Below, piece after piece: positions 25,162-32,599 of a stretch of DNA of 64,000 nucleotides. Position numbers and translations under genes: made by a program. Every line of letters starts with the position of its first letter. Position 1 is the stretch's first letter. The stretch spans positions 1 through 64,000 of the forward strand of contig NZ_SUND01000017.1 of the NCBI RefSeq assembly GCF_005280205.1, written 5' to 3'. A model generated the notes under the pieces. The model saw only the letters and a list, made by a program, of their open reading frames with translations. It was not told the origin of the DNA and did not search any database. The stretch comes from Bacillus yapensis (lineage in GTDB: Bacteria; Bacillota; Bacilli; Bacillales; Cytobacillaceae).

Positions 25162-25812
25162 ATGACCATTATCGATAAATTGAAGCTGACTAAGTATAAA
25201 AATTTGGTTGTACTTAACCATCCAAGCGATTATGATGTATTTGCTGGATATAAGACGACGTTATCAGGAGAACATGATGCCATTTTCATCTTTGTAGAAA
25301 CGCTTGAAGAAATGGTTAAGCATACTCAGAAAATTATAAAGGAGCAGCCATTGCTTGAAAAAGGATACTTATTTTTTGCTTATCCGAAAAAAGGGAATAA
25401 AAGGTATGAAAGCTTTGTTCATAGAGATGATATCTTCCCAGCCATGAAAGTTGGCGAAGATGGATATGTGGCAAATAGCGATTTAAAATTTTCACGGATG
25501 GTGAGTATGGACGATGTATTTACTGTTGTTGGGTTAAAGCAGGAAAAAAGGAAAGCTCAAAAGTCATCTGCAGCAAGTCAATGTGTTGCTGATTATGAGG
25601 ACAATGTAAAAGATGTTGAGGCACTGTTGGAGAATTATCCCAATGAGCTTCGCTTTTATAAAGAATTAACACCTGGCTATCAAAAAGACTGGGCCCGTTA
25701 TATCTTTTCTGCTAAGCAAGAGGCAACACGTGAAAAACGTCAAGCGCAAATGGTGGAGATCTTATCACAAGGGTATAAGTCTATTGAATTATACCGTCAA
25801 AAAAAGAAATAG
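25162..25812 (+). CDS. YdeI/OmpD-associated (OmdA) family protein
   Basis: 216 residues. The N-terminal part (1-125) has a DUF3052-like or YdhG-like alpha/beta layout. The C-terminal part has the OmdA signature: LTPGYQKDWARYIFSAKQEA followed by TREKRQAQMVEIL. The family is loosely tied to bacteriocin or peptide tolerance in other bacteria; the biochemical role is unknown. ATG 25162 follows AGGGGAG. A terminator follows at 25828. Confidence 0.72.
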   Translation: MTIIDKLKLTKYKNLVVLNHPSDYDVFAGYKTTLSGEHDAIFIFVETLEEMVKHTQKIIKEQPLLEKGYLFFAYPKKGNKRYESFVHRDDIFPAMKVGEDGYVANSDLKFSRMVSMDDVFTVVGLKQEKRKAQKSSAASQCVADYEDNVKDVEALLENYPNELRFYKELTPGYQKDWARYIFSAKQEATREKRQAQMVEILSQGYKSIELYRQKKK

Positions 25813-25827
25813 GATTATATGAACTTT

Positions 25828-25876
25828 AAGCAATCAAGAACACCTTTTAATAACAACGTTTTTGATTGTTTTTTTT
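25828..25876 (+). terminator. terminator of the 24675-25812 unit
   Basis: AAGCAATCAAGAAC pairs with GTTTTTGATTGTTTT with a long loop and T-run. Confidence 0.75.
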
Positions 25877-25980
25877 ATGAGAATAAAATTTCCTTTTTGT
25901 CCCGATAATGAAGGAGTACTGTAACGATTGCTAGAATACATACGGTTGTAAAAGGAAATCTCATTTTGAAGGAGGTAATT

Positions 25981-26376
25981 ATGGGAAGAGTAATTCATTT
26001 TGAAATTCACGTGGATGACATGGAGCGTGCTAAATCGTTTTACGGAGAGGTATTTGGATGGACATTTCAAGATTGGAGTGACTATGCGGGAATGCCTTAT
26101 TTTGGAGCGGTAACTGGCGCTGAAGGTGAGCTAGGAATCAATGGAGCTTTAATGAAGAGGCAAGGTCCACCACCAGAACCAAACCAAGCACTAAACGGTT
26201 TTGCTTGTACCCTGGGAGTGGAAGATTATGATTCAGTTGAAGCGAAAATTCTACAAAATGGAGGCAAGGTAGCATTGCCAAAGCATCCTTTACCAGGCAT
26301 GGCGTGGCAAGGTTATTATTTAGATCCAGAAGGTAATGTATTTGGTATCCATCAACCAGACGAAAACGCAAAATGA
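25981..26376 (+). CDS. VOC-family (glyoxalase/bleomycin-resistance fold) protein
   Basis: 131 residues forming a vicinal-oxygen-chelate module: IHFEIHVDDMERAKSFYGEV at the start and YYLDPEGNVFGIHQ at the end, providing the usual metal-ligand positions (His near 8 and Glu/His at the end). It resembles the lyase/dioxygenase-like subgroup with FGW at the third helix. Substrate unknown. Start ATG 25981 has AAGGAGG five bases upstream; the in-frame TTG at 25966 lies before that site. Confidence 0.82.
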   Translation: MGRVIHFEIHVDDMERAKSFYGEVFGWTFQDWSDYAGMPYFGAVTGAEGELGINGALMKRQGPPPEPNQALNGFACTLGVEDYDSVEAKILQNGGKVALPKHPLPGMAWQGYYLDPEGNVFGIHQPDENAK

Positions 26377-26380
26377 TAAA

Positions 26381-26412
26381 AAAGCAGTCCATTGTGTCAC
26401 ATGGACTGCTTT
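26381..26412. terminator. bidirectional terminator
   Basis: AAAGCAGTCCAT and ATGGACTGCTTT form a 12-bp stem between convergent genes. Confidence 0.9.
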
Positions 26413-26416
26413 TCGA

Positions 26417-27337
26417 TTATTGCAGAAATGATTTTTCAAAGATTTCTAGCAAATACTCAAGAGTAATAGGATCGCTGTATGTGGATGCCTTCGTATTTAT
26501 TTCAAATACATGGCCGTTCTTAACTGCAGGGATGTTCTTCCATGAATCGGTCTCTAAAAATGAATTATCAACATCTGGGTTTTTACTTAAAATCACATAA
26601 TCACCAGCAAAATCAGGAAGTACTTCTAATGAGATTGTATAAATTCCTGATTCAAGTGCCTTTTCTTTTACGATATCAGGCATTTTTATATTCATAGCTT
26701 GATACAATATTTCCGTACCGCGGGCATAGTTATTTCCGAAGACATACATCTCTTTGCCTCCACTTTCAATGACAGAAACGGTGGCATCTTCGCCAATTTT
26801 AGCTCGTATTTTTTCTCCAGCAGTTGCTGCACGCTTCTTGAAATCGTCAACCCATTCGGTTGCTTCCTTTTCTTTGTTTAATAGTTTACCAATTTCAATT
26901 TGCTGTGCTAAATAATCTAATTTCCCCCAAGTGTACACGACAGTCGGAGCAATCTCACTCAGTTTATCAAGATTTTGCATGTGTGAACCAGCGATAATTA
27001 GATCCGGTTCTAGTTCAATAATTTTCTCCAGGTTTACCTCTGATACGATTTCTACTCCTTTAAGCTTATCAGTGAATAAGGGATTTGCATTCGTCCATTC
27101 ATCAATCCCAACGATTTTACCATCTAATGCTAATACATTTGGTCCATTTGTGAGGGCAATGATTCTTTGAGGATTTTTTGGAACCTCAACTGGCCCAATT
27201 TCTGATTCATATGTAAATGTGTCTTTTTCTGTTTCAGTATTAGCTGATTTCGTTGCTTCAGTTGCATTGTTATTTCCGCAAGCGCTAAGAATAAGTCCAA
27301 ATAAGAGTAATAATGTAGCAATAGTGAGCTTCTTAAT
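26417..27337 (-). CDS. iron-siderophore ABC transporter binding lipoprotein, apparent ATT start
   Basis: About 306 residues of the FeuA/FhuD-type substrate-binding family. A lipoprotein signal (LTIATLLLLFGLILSACG) is followed by IGPVEVPKNPQRIIALTNG, LEPDLIIAGSHMQNLDKLSEIAPTVVY and a C-terminal LEYLLEIFEKSF. The frame is open from the signal peptide, but it has no ATG, GTG or TTG there: upstream is a stop at 27362-27364, and the first in-frame ATG (26980) would remove signal, lipobox and about 118 residues. AAGGAGGA lies nine bases before ATT 27337, making AUU the best start. A near-perfect Fur box lies 31 bases upstream. No permease or ATPase is adjacent. Confidence 0.85.
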   Translation of the reverse strand: MKKLTIATLLLLFGLILSACGNNNATEATKSANTETEKDTFTYESEIGPVEVPKNPQRIIALTNGPNVLALDGKIVGIDEWTNANPLFTDKLKGVEIVSEVNLEKIIELEPDLIIAGSHMQNLDKLSEIAPTVVYTWGKLDYLAQQIEIGKLLNKEKEATEWVDDFKKRAATAGEKIRAKIGEDATVSVIESGGKEMYVFGNNYARGTEILYQAMNIKMPDIVKEKALESGIYTISLEVLPDFAGDYVILSKNPDVDNSFLETDSWKNIPAVKNGHVFEINTKASTYSDPITLEYLLEIFEKSFLQ

Positions 27338-27367
27338 AGTAATCTTCCTCCTTATAAAACCTCAAAT

Positions 27368-27386
27368 AATAATGATAATCATTATC
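27368..27386. promoter_or_regulatory. Fur box
   Basis: AATAATGATAATCATTATC matches the 19-bp Fur consensus at 18 of 19 positions. It lies just upstream of the siderophore-binding lipoprotein gene, implying iron repression. Confidence 0.9.
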
Positions 27387-27546
27387 AACATAATTATATT
27401 AAGGTAAATGAAAATGGTTGTCAATGAAACGTTTTCAATTTGATGAAAGAATCGAAAACGATATCATGACGTGATATTGTCATATAAAAAGAAAATATTA
27501 AACTAAATTTACGGTCTTAAGACTGTTAAAAAAATATTGATTTCCC

Positions 27547-27576
27547 AAAAACTTTTCTACATATTTCGTACGTCTA
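27547..27576 (+). promoter_or_regulatory. candidate ECF-sigma autoregulated promoter
   Basis: AAAACTTTT (27547-27555) and CGTCTA (27571-27576) resemble the AAC-type -35 and CGTC -10 elements used by ECF sigma factors. They lie 50 bases before the sigma gene, which suggests autoregulation. Confidence 0.45.
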
Positions 27577-27625
27577 TTAACTGTAAGCCCGTTAGCTAAC
27601 GAGAAGAAACAAGGAGATGTGTTAT

Positions 27626-28126
27626 GTGTTAAGGAAGAAGCCTAGGCAGGAAGAAATGATTGCTGAGTATGTGATACAAAACAAAGAACGTTTTTATCGT
27701 CTTGCTTACAGCTATGTTCAGAATCCTGATGATGCACTTGATATTGTACAAGATTCCATTCATAAGGCCATTACATCAAAAACTTTAAAGGATGAAAAAG
27801 CGATTAAAAGTTGGTTCTATCGAATCGTTGTGAATACATCCTTAGATTTTCTTAGGAGGAAAAAGAAAGTAACAGTAGTAGACGATTCCACGATTCAGTT
27901 GCATATGAGTGGCCATGAAGATCACTATACAGATATAGATTTACACCAGTCATTGAACGAGTTAGTTCCTGAATACCGCAGTGTTGTCATCCTTCGATAT
28001 TTCGAAGATTTGAAACTCGAGGAAGTAGCGGAAATTTTAGACTTGAACGTGAACACTGTGAAGACACGGTTATATAAAGCGTTAAAAATACTTAGGGTAC
28101 AGATGGATTCAGAGGAGGCCAACTAA
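27626..28126 (+). CDS. ECF RNA polymerase sigma factor, SigV-like
   Basis: 166 residues with sigma-2 (ERFYRLAYSYVQNPDDALDIVQDSIHKA) and sigma-4 (YRSVVILRYFEDLKLEEVAEIL with NVNTVKTRLYKALK) but no sigma-3, the ECF plan. GTG 27626 is nine bases after AAGGAG; ATG 27617 directly abuts that site. The next gene encodes an RsiV-type anti-sigma factor starting one base after this stop. In B. subtilis SigV-RsiV responds to lysozyme and induces peptidoglycan O-acetylation; that role is inferred here from the partner, and no oatA follows. Confidence 0.88.
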   Translation: MLRKKPRQEEMIAEYVIQNKERFYRLAYSYVQNPDDALDIVQDSIHKAITSKTLKDEKAIKSWFYRIVVNTSLDFLRRKKKVTVVDDSTIQLHMSGHEDHYTDIDLHQSLNELVPEYRSVVILRYFEDLKLEEVAEILDLNVNTVKTRLYKALKILRVQMDSEEAN

Positions 28127-28993
28127 ATGAATGATAAAAAAATCGAGCAATTAAAAGAACAATATAAAGAAATTCCCATTCCCTTAGAATTAAACAGGGT
28201 GGTCTATCAAGCCTTAGAAAAAAGGAATTCGAGAAAGGCTCTTTATCGCTGGGGAGTTGGAGTAGCAGCGGCAATCATTATTTTTACAACAAGCATTAAT
28301 GTCAGTCCTGCTTTTGCAAAAAAGTTGACGGATGTGCCAGTGGTAGGCGATATCGTTGAGGTATTAACCTTTAAAAAGATCGCGGTGGATGAAGGAAATT
28401 ATCAGGCTGATCTTGATGTGCCGAAAGTAGAAATGGACAATGAAGCACTAGAAGAAGGCTTAAATTCAAAGTATCTAGAAGAAAGTAAAGCACTATATGA
28501 AAAGTTCATGAGTGATATGCAAGCTCAAAAGGCCATTGGTGAGGACGGTCATCTGAGAGTAGATAGCGGATTTGAGATTAAGACTGAGACTGATCATATA
28601 TTATCAATTGGTCGTTATGTAGAGGAGACACAAGGTTCTTCCATGACAACATTACATTACGATACGATTGATAAACAGAAGCAGTTGCTCGTGACATTGC
28701 CGAGTCTTTTTAAAGATGACACGTATATTGAGGCTATCAGTGCAAATATCAAAGCGCAGATGAGACAACAAATGGAAGTGGACACTTCAAAGACGTATTG
28801 GCTAGAACCATCTGAACCGGATGGTTTCAAGTCGATATCCAAAGACCAGGAATTCTATATTAATGCAGACAATCAATTAGTCATTTCGTTTGATGAGTTT
28901 GAGGTGGCACCAGGGTATATGGGTGTTGTTGAGTTTGTGATTCCGACAGATGTAGTAGCGGATGTTGTTGTGAGCGATGAGTACTTAAAATAA
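28127..28993 (+). CDS. RsiV-like membrane anti-sigma factor
   Basis: 288 residues. A short cytoplasmic N-terminus (EQLKEQYKEIPIPLELNRVV) should hold the sigma factor. One membrane segment (about 43-58, VGVAAAIIIFTTSINV) follows, and then a large extracellular domain of the DUF4163/DUF3298 type (ending FDEFEVAPGYMGVVEFVIP), which in B. subtilis RsiV binds lysozyme and triggers proteolysis. ATG 28127 directly follows the sigma stop, so the pair is co-translated. A bidirectional terminator ends the operon. Confidence 0.85.
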   Translation: MNDKKIEQLKEQYKEIPIPLELNRVVYQALEKRNSRKALYRWGVGVAAAIIIFTTSINVSPAFAKKLTDVPVVGDIVEVLTFKKIAVDEGNYQADLDVPKVEMDNEALEEGLNSKYLEESKALYEKFMSDMQAQKAIGEDGHLRVDSGFEIKTETDHILSIGRYVEETQGSSMTTLHYDTIDKQKQLLVTLPSLFKDDTYIEAISANIKAQMRQQMEVDTSKTYWLEPSEPDGFKSISKDQEFYINADNQLVISFDEFEVAPGYMGVVEFVIPTDVVADVVVSDEYLK

Positions 28994-29002
28994 GGTTCGA
29001 AC

Positions 29003-29040
29003 AAATCCCTTCTCCGAATTTGAGAAGGGATTTGTATTTT
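29003..29040. terminator. bidirectional terminator
   Basis: AAATCCCTTCTC and GAGAAGGGATTT form a perfect 12-bp stem with T-rich flanks, between rsiV-like and nitrite-reductase genes. Confidence 0.92.
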
Positions 29041-30101
29041 TAATGGCTCATTTCAGTTGTAGTTCCATCATCTTCACCAGTCTTTGTCACTTTAAGTGTA
29101 GCGACTGCTCCTTTTGTTGCATGGTTGAATTGATGTGTAACGATTGGATAGCTACCTTCTTTTGTCACCGTGAATTCAACAACAGCTCCGCCACTAGCTG
29201 GCAACATCACTGTTTGAAGACCTTGCATATGGTTGTAAGGGTTGCCGTCCATATATACATCATCGAAAACCGTACCGACTACGTGGAAGGAACTAACTTC
29301 GTTCGGTCCAACATTATTAATATAGATTCGCACTTTATCGCCGACTTTAGCTAATAATGGTTTTTCTTTCAGCGTAAAAGTATCCCCGTTTGTATTTGGG
29401 TCGCCTTCTTTCAATGCTTTCGTAGAGAATACAACATGACTAGGAACCCCATTTGTAAAATCCTCTAAATCATTATATTTATACCATTCGTTTTGAACCA
29501 GCACATACTCTCTATCAATCTCTTTATCTGTTGGGTAACCATCCTTTGGTTTGACAATGATGGTACCGTGCATTCCGTTTGCGATATGAGATAGAACGGG
29601 TGCTGTTCCACAATGATACATAAAGACACCTGGGTTATTTGCAGGATAGCTAAACGTGCCTGTTTCGTCAGGTTCTACGTTTGAAAAATCATGGGAAGGT
29701 GCAGCATGTACAGCATGAAAATCCATGCTATGCGGAATGGCTGGATCCATGTTCTTTAAGGTGAAATTAATGGTATCGCCTTCGTTTACTACCACGACGG
29801 GTCCTGGTGCCTCTCCATTAAATGTCCACGCTTTGTAGATTTTTCCTTTGTCGATTTCAATATCCGTTATTTGGGACGTCATTTCAACATTGACCTCTGC
29901 CGGACCAACACGTTCAATTTTTAACGGAGTTGGTTCCTGATTTAGTCCTTCATGTGGCTTAATCACCGCTGTAGTACTTGTTTCTGCTGCCATTGCTTTG
30001 TGTTCTGTTTCATTGTCTTTTGAATCTGCCTGCTGGTTACATCCTGTTAAAAGTCCTATGCCTAACGCTGAAGTAAGAAGAATTTTTACACCTTTATTCA
30101 T
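29040..30101 (-). CDS. nirK: copper-containing nitrite reductase (lipoprotein)
   Basis: Reduces nitrite to nitric oxide in denitrification, anchored outside the membrane: signal with lipobox LLTGC (Cys21), 353 residues. All copper ligands of the two-cupredoxin enzyme are visible: type 1 His124, Cys164, His172, Met177; type 2 His129, His163, His323. The catalytic Asp127 and His273 (SSFHVVG) are also present. The spacing of ligands matches Geobacillus NirK. It is transcribed alone against the sigma-factor operon, and an FNR-type palindrome lies 68-83 bases upstream of its start. No nor or other denitrification genes are in view. Confidence 0.93.
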   Translation of the reverse strand: MNKGVKILLTSALGIGLLTGCNQQADSKDNETEHKAMAAETSTTAVIKPHEGLNQEPTPLKIERVGPAEVNVEMTSQITDIEIDKGKIYKAWTFNGEAPGPVVVVNEGDTINFTLKNMDPAIPHSMDFHAVHAAPSHDFSNVEPDETGTFSYPANNPGVFMYHCGTAPVLSHIANGMHGTIIVKPKDGYPTDKEIDREYVLVQNEWYKYNDLEDFTNGVPSHVVFSTKALKEGDPNTNGDTFTLKEKPLLAKVGDKVRIYINNVGPNEVSSFHVVGTVFDDVYMDGNPYNHMQGLQTVMLPASGGAVVEFTVTKEGSYPIVTHQFNHATKGAVATLKVTKTGEDDGTTTEMSH

Positions 30102-30168
30102 TTGTGTTTCCTCCTTAATTTACATTTCCTTTTATATCTTCATCATAGTTCCGAACTCCTTCTAAATT

Positions 30169-30184
30169 GGTGATCTTTCTCACA
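30169..30184. promoter_or_regulatory. FNR/CRP-type palindrome upstream of nirK
   Basis: Read on the minus strand, TGTGAGAAAGATCACC gives TGTGA-N6-TCAC(C), one base from the FNR consensus TGTGA-N6-TCACA. Its position suits an activator site for nirK under oxygen limitation. Confidence 0.65.
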
Positions 30185-30375
30185 AACGGAGTCGAATCTG
30201 TGAAGGATTTGTGAATATGTATTCAGTATTGTGAATGGTGGACTTAGTAAATAATGTGGATATATTTGTAACCTTCTTTATAAGAGATTTTTTGTTTTAA
30301 TAAGGAGACCTAGGGAAATTTGTCCGCTGATGTTACAATGAATCTATGTGATACAAAATGAGCGGGGTGTGTAAT

Positions 30376-30966
30376 TTGAAAAACTTCATAGCATTTGATT
30401 TTGAAACGGCTAATAGAAGAAGACATAGTATTTGTTCTGTGGGAATGATCTTTGTTGAGGATGGGAAAATTGTAGATTCTATCTATCAACTGATTGATCC
30501 AGAAGAGCATTTTGATCGGATCAATGTTTCGATTCACGGTATAGTACCGGATGATGTAATAGGGGCACCAACATTTGATGTTTTCTACCATTCTATTAAA
30601 GAAAAAATAGAAAATAAATTGATGGTTGCACACAATTTGTCATTTGATGGTTATGCACTTCGTGACAATTTGGCGCGATATGAAGTGCTTCCGAGTTATA
30701 ATCAATTTTTATGTACTTACCAAATGTCTAGAAGAATACTTCCTGGTCTTCGAACCTATCAACTTAATTCCTTATGTAGTCACTTTGGAATTGACTTAGT
30801 CAATCATCATCATGCTTTAGATGATGCAGAGGCATGCGCTTATTTAATGTTAAAGTTGACGAATGATTATGGAATTACGGATTTCGAGGAACTTTATTCG
30901 AAGACAAAGATTAAGCCTGGAGAAATTTCCGTTGGAACTTTTCGTTCATCACTCGTTAGTAAATAA
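30376..30966 (+). CDS. DnaQ-fold 3'-5' exonuclease
   Basis: 196 residues with the DEDDh exonuclease motifs: FDFETA (Asp, Glu), NLSFDGYALRDNL (Asp) and HHALDDAEACA (His and Asp). Similar to the stand-alone exonucleases related to the DNA polymerase III epsilon subunit. TTG 30376 is the start because GGGGTG is six bases before it and the family N-terminus KNFIAFDFET follows; the earlier ATG 30358 has no site. It is divergent from nirK and probably unrelated to it. Confidence 0.87.
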   Translation: MKNFIAFDFETANRRRHSICSVGMIFVEDGKIVDSIYQLIDPEEHFDRINVSIHGIVPDDVIGAPTFDVFYHSIKEKIENKLMVAHNLSFDGYALRDNLARYEVLPSYNQFLCTYQMSRRILPGLRTYQLNSLCSHFGIDLVNHHHALDDAEACAYLMLKLTNDYGITDFEELYSKTKIKPGEISVGTFRSSLVSK

Positions 30967-30974
30967 TTGATTTA

Positions 30975-31011
30975 AAAAGGTGGTTTCAGTTAATTCTGAA
31001 ACCACCTTTTG
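30975..31011. terminator. bidirectional terminator
   Basis: AAAGGTGGTTTCAG pairs perfectly with CTGAAACCACCTTT between convergent genes. Confidence 0.92.
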
Positions 31012-31021
31012 ATTTTATAAT

Positions 31022-31729
31022 CTATCTTTTTCTAAATAAAGCAGTCCATAAGAAAGGAACTCCAAATTGGTAATTTGGCTGCTTTATTTCTTTCATTTTC
31101 CGAATTTCAATTACTTCATATTCATGAAAAATCATTCTTAGCTTTTCTTCCGTATAGCCTAAGCCTCCCTGAAGACTACGTGATCGATAGACCTCCCAAT
31201 CGGAAATATTTGCCCCGCCTAGTTCTCCGTCTGGGATAAAGCATGTTAAACCGAAGTAACCATTAGGCTTTAATGCTTTGTTGAGTAATTCCAGATAACT
31301 CATTCTGCGATGAGGGGCGATATGATGAAAACAGCCAGAATCATATATGATGTCATATGTATTCTCTTCAAGTTCGAGATCAAAAATACTTTTATTGATG
31401 AAATTTACAAAAATGTTCTTTTCGGCTGCTCTTTCTCTTCCCCAGGCGATTCCTTCTTCAGATAAATCTACCGCATCGACAGAATATCCATGTTCAGCCA
31501 GGTAAATGGCGTTTCTTCCTGGACCGCAACCAAGTTCAAGTGCTCTACCCGAGTGGAGAAAGCCTTGTTCGTAGTAGCTTACTAAGTTTTCGTCTGGGGC
31601 ATTAACGAAAAAAGGTATTTGTTTCTCTCGATTAGCGTAAAAATTGTTCCAACTAAATTGCGAGTTTTCTTGTAATAAAACATCAAGCATTTCTAAAAGA
31701 TCATCGTAATTATTAATCGACTCTTTCAA
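31022..31729 (-). CDS. class I SAM-dependent methyltransferase
   Basis: 235 residues with motif I ALELGCGPGRNAIYLAEHG, motif II acidic VDAVDLSEEGI and motif III-like YDIIYDSGCFHHIAPHRR. The layout is that of the Tehb/UbiE-like small-molecule methyltransferases; the substrate is unknown. Start TTG 31729 lies behind GAGGG. A single-gene unit ended by the shared terminator at 30975. Confidence 0.83.
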   Translation of the reverse strand: MKESINNYDDLLEMLDVLLQENSQFSWNNFYANREKQIPFFVNAPDENLVSYYEQGFLHSGRALELGCGPGRNAIYLAEHGYSVDAVDLSEEGIAWGRERAAEKNIFVNFINKSIFDLELEENTYDIIYDSGCFHHIAPHRRMSYLELLNKALKPNGYFGLTCFIPDGELGGANISDWEVYRSRSLQGGLGYTEEKLRMIFHEYEVIEIRKMKEIKQPNYQFGVPFLWTALFRKR

Positions 31730-31848
31730 ATTTATCCCTCACTTATGTATTTATAATTTTATTATACAGAAAGGGGCTGCGAGTTAAGTTACGGCAAGGT
31801 TAAAAGGTCATTAATTACGCGGTTCTTGAAGACCTATAGTTAAGTTGT

Positions 31849-31872
31849 TTTACCCCACTATAGTGGTAAAAA
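31849..31872. promoter_or_regulatory. inverted repeat in the 31730-32074 intergenic region
   Basis: TTTTACCCCACTATAGTGGTAAAA is palindromic apart from two extra C. Its centre ACTATAGT is a perfect dyad, so it may be an operator or short hairpin. Nothing else is visible in this gene-free stretch. Confidence 0.4.
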
Positions 31873-32074
31873 TGGCCCGATTTAAAGAAAAAATTCCGTT
31901 ATAGACTTATTATACATGCTGGATATAAAGGCCGATAAGAAGTCAGTAAAGGGGATTTAAACTTATTGGGAATATGGATTCTAACATATATTGTTACAAA
32001 TGTTGCGATAATGTTACATTGGGAAAAGAGGAAAGTACTCAAAAATAGAGAATAACTATTTTTGAGGTGAAAAA

Positions 32075-32506
32075 ATGGAGATTCGTGCTGCGAAAGTAGA
32101 GGATTGGAATATGATTTGGGAGCTTTTCTTTCTAATGGGAAAGACAGATAGTCAGGAAAAGGTTAAAGAAAGATTTACCGCTATGACAAATAGCGAACAA
32201 CATTACATACCTGTTGCGATATTAGAACAGAAAGTTGTTGGCTATGGTTGGGTGCAAGACTACGGATTTCATTTAAGAGCAGGGAAAAAGATTAGTCGAT
32301 TAAATGATATATTTGTGCTGAAAGAGTACAGAAATATGGGTGTTGCTCGTAATCTATTTTTTTCAATAAAAGACTGGGCCAAGCAGAATGAAACAACATG
32401 GCTACAGTGGAACTCCAGCCCAAGTGCTGTCCAATTCTATCAAAGATTGGGCTTAAATCCACTTGCAGAAGATGATGACTGTCCGTTTTTTGAAATTGAG
32501 TTTTAA
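32075..32506 (+). CDS. GNAT N-acetyltransferase
   Basis: 143 residues. Acetyl-CoA loop in motif A (DIFVLKEYRNMGVARNLFFS) and the C-terminal AVQFYQRLGLNPL are standard GNAT features. ATG 32075 follows GAGGTG. Substrate unknown. It ends before a terminator shared with the opposing deacetylase gene. Confidence 0.82.
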   Translation: MEIRAAKVEDWNMIWELFFLMGKTDSQEKVKERFTAMTNSEQHYIPVAILEQKVVGYGWVQDYGFHLRAGKKISRLNDIFVLKEYRNMGVARNLFFSIKDWAKQNETTWLQWNSSPSAVQFYQRLGLNPLAEDDDCPFFEIEF

Positions 32507-32547
32507 TAAAGTAGCTTAAAGTTTACTTTTGGATGAAGTGAACAAGA

Positions 32548-32585
32548 GAGACCAAAGTGTTACCACCCTGTCTCTCTCTCTTTAA
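32548..32585. terminator. terminator between convergent genes
   Basis: AGAGAGACC pairs with TGTCTCTCTCT with a long loop, and T-rich sequence follows. Confidence 0.65.
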
Positions 32586-32599
32586 ATTACACAAATCCC

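Noticed and set aside
26417-26980. Truncated siderophore-binding protein starting at ATG 26980
   Set aside because: The same frame is open upstream through a full lipoprotein signal and mature N-terminus, so the ATG is internal; ATT 27337 is the better start.
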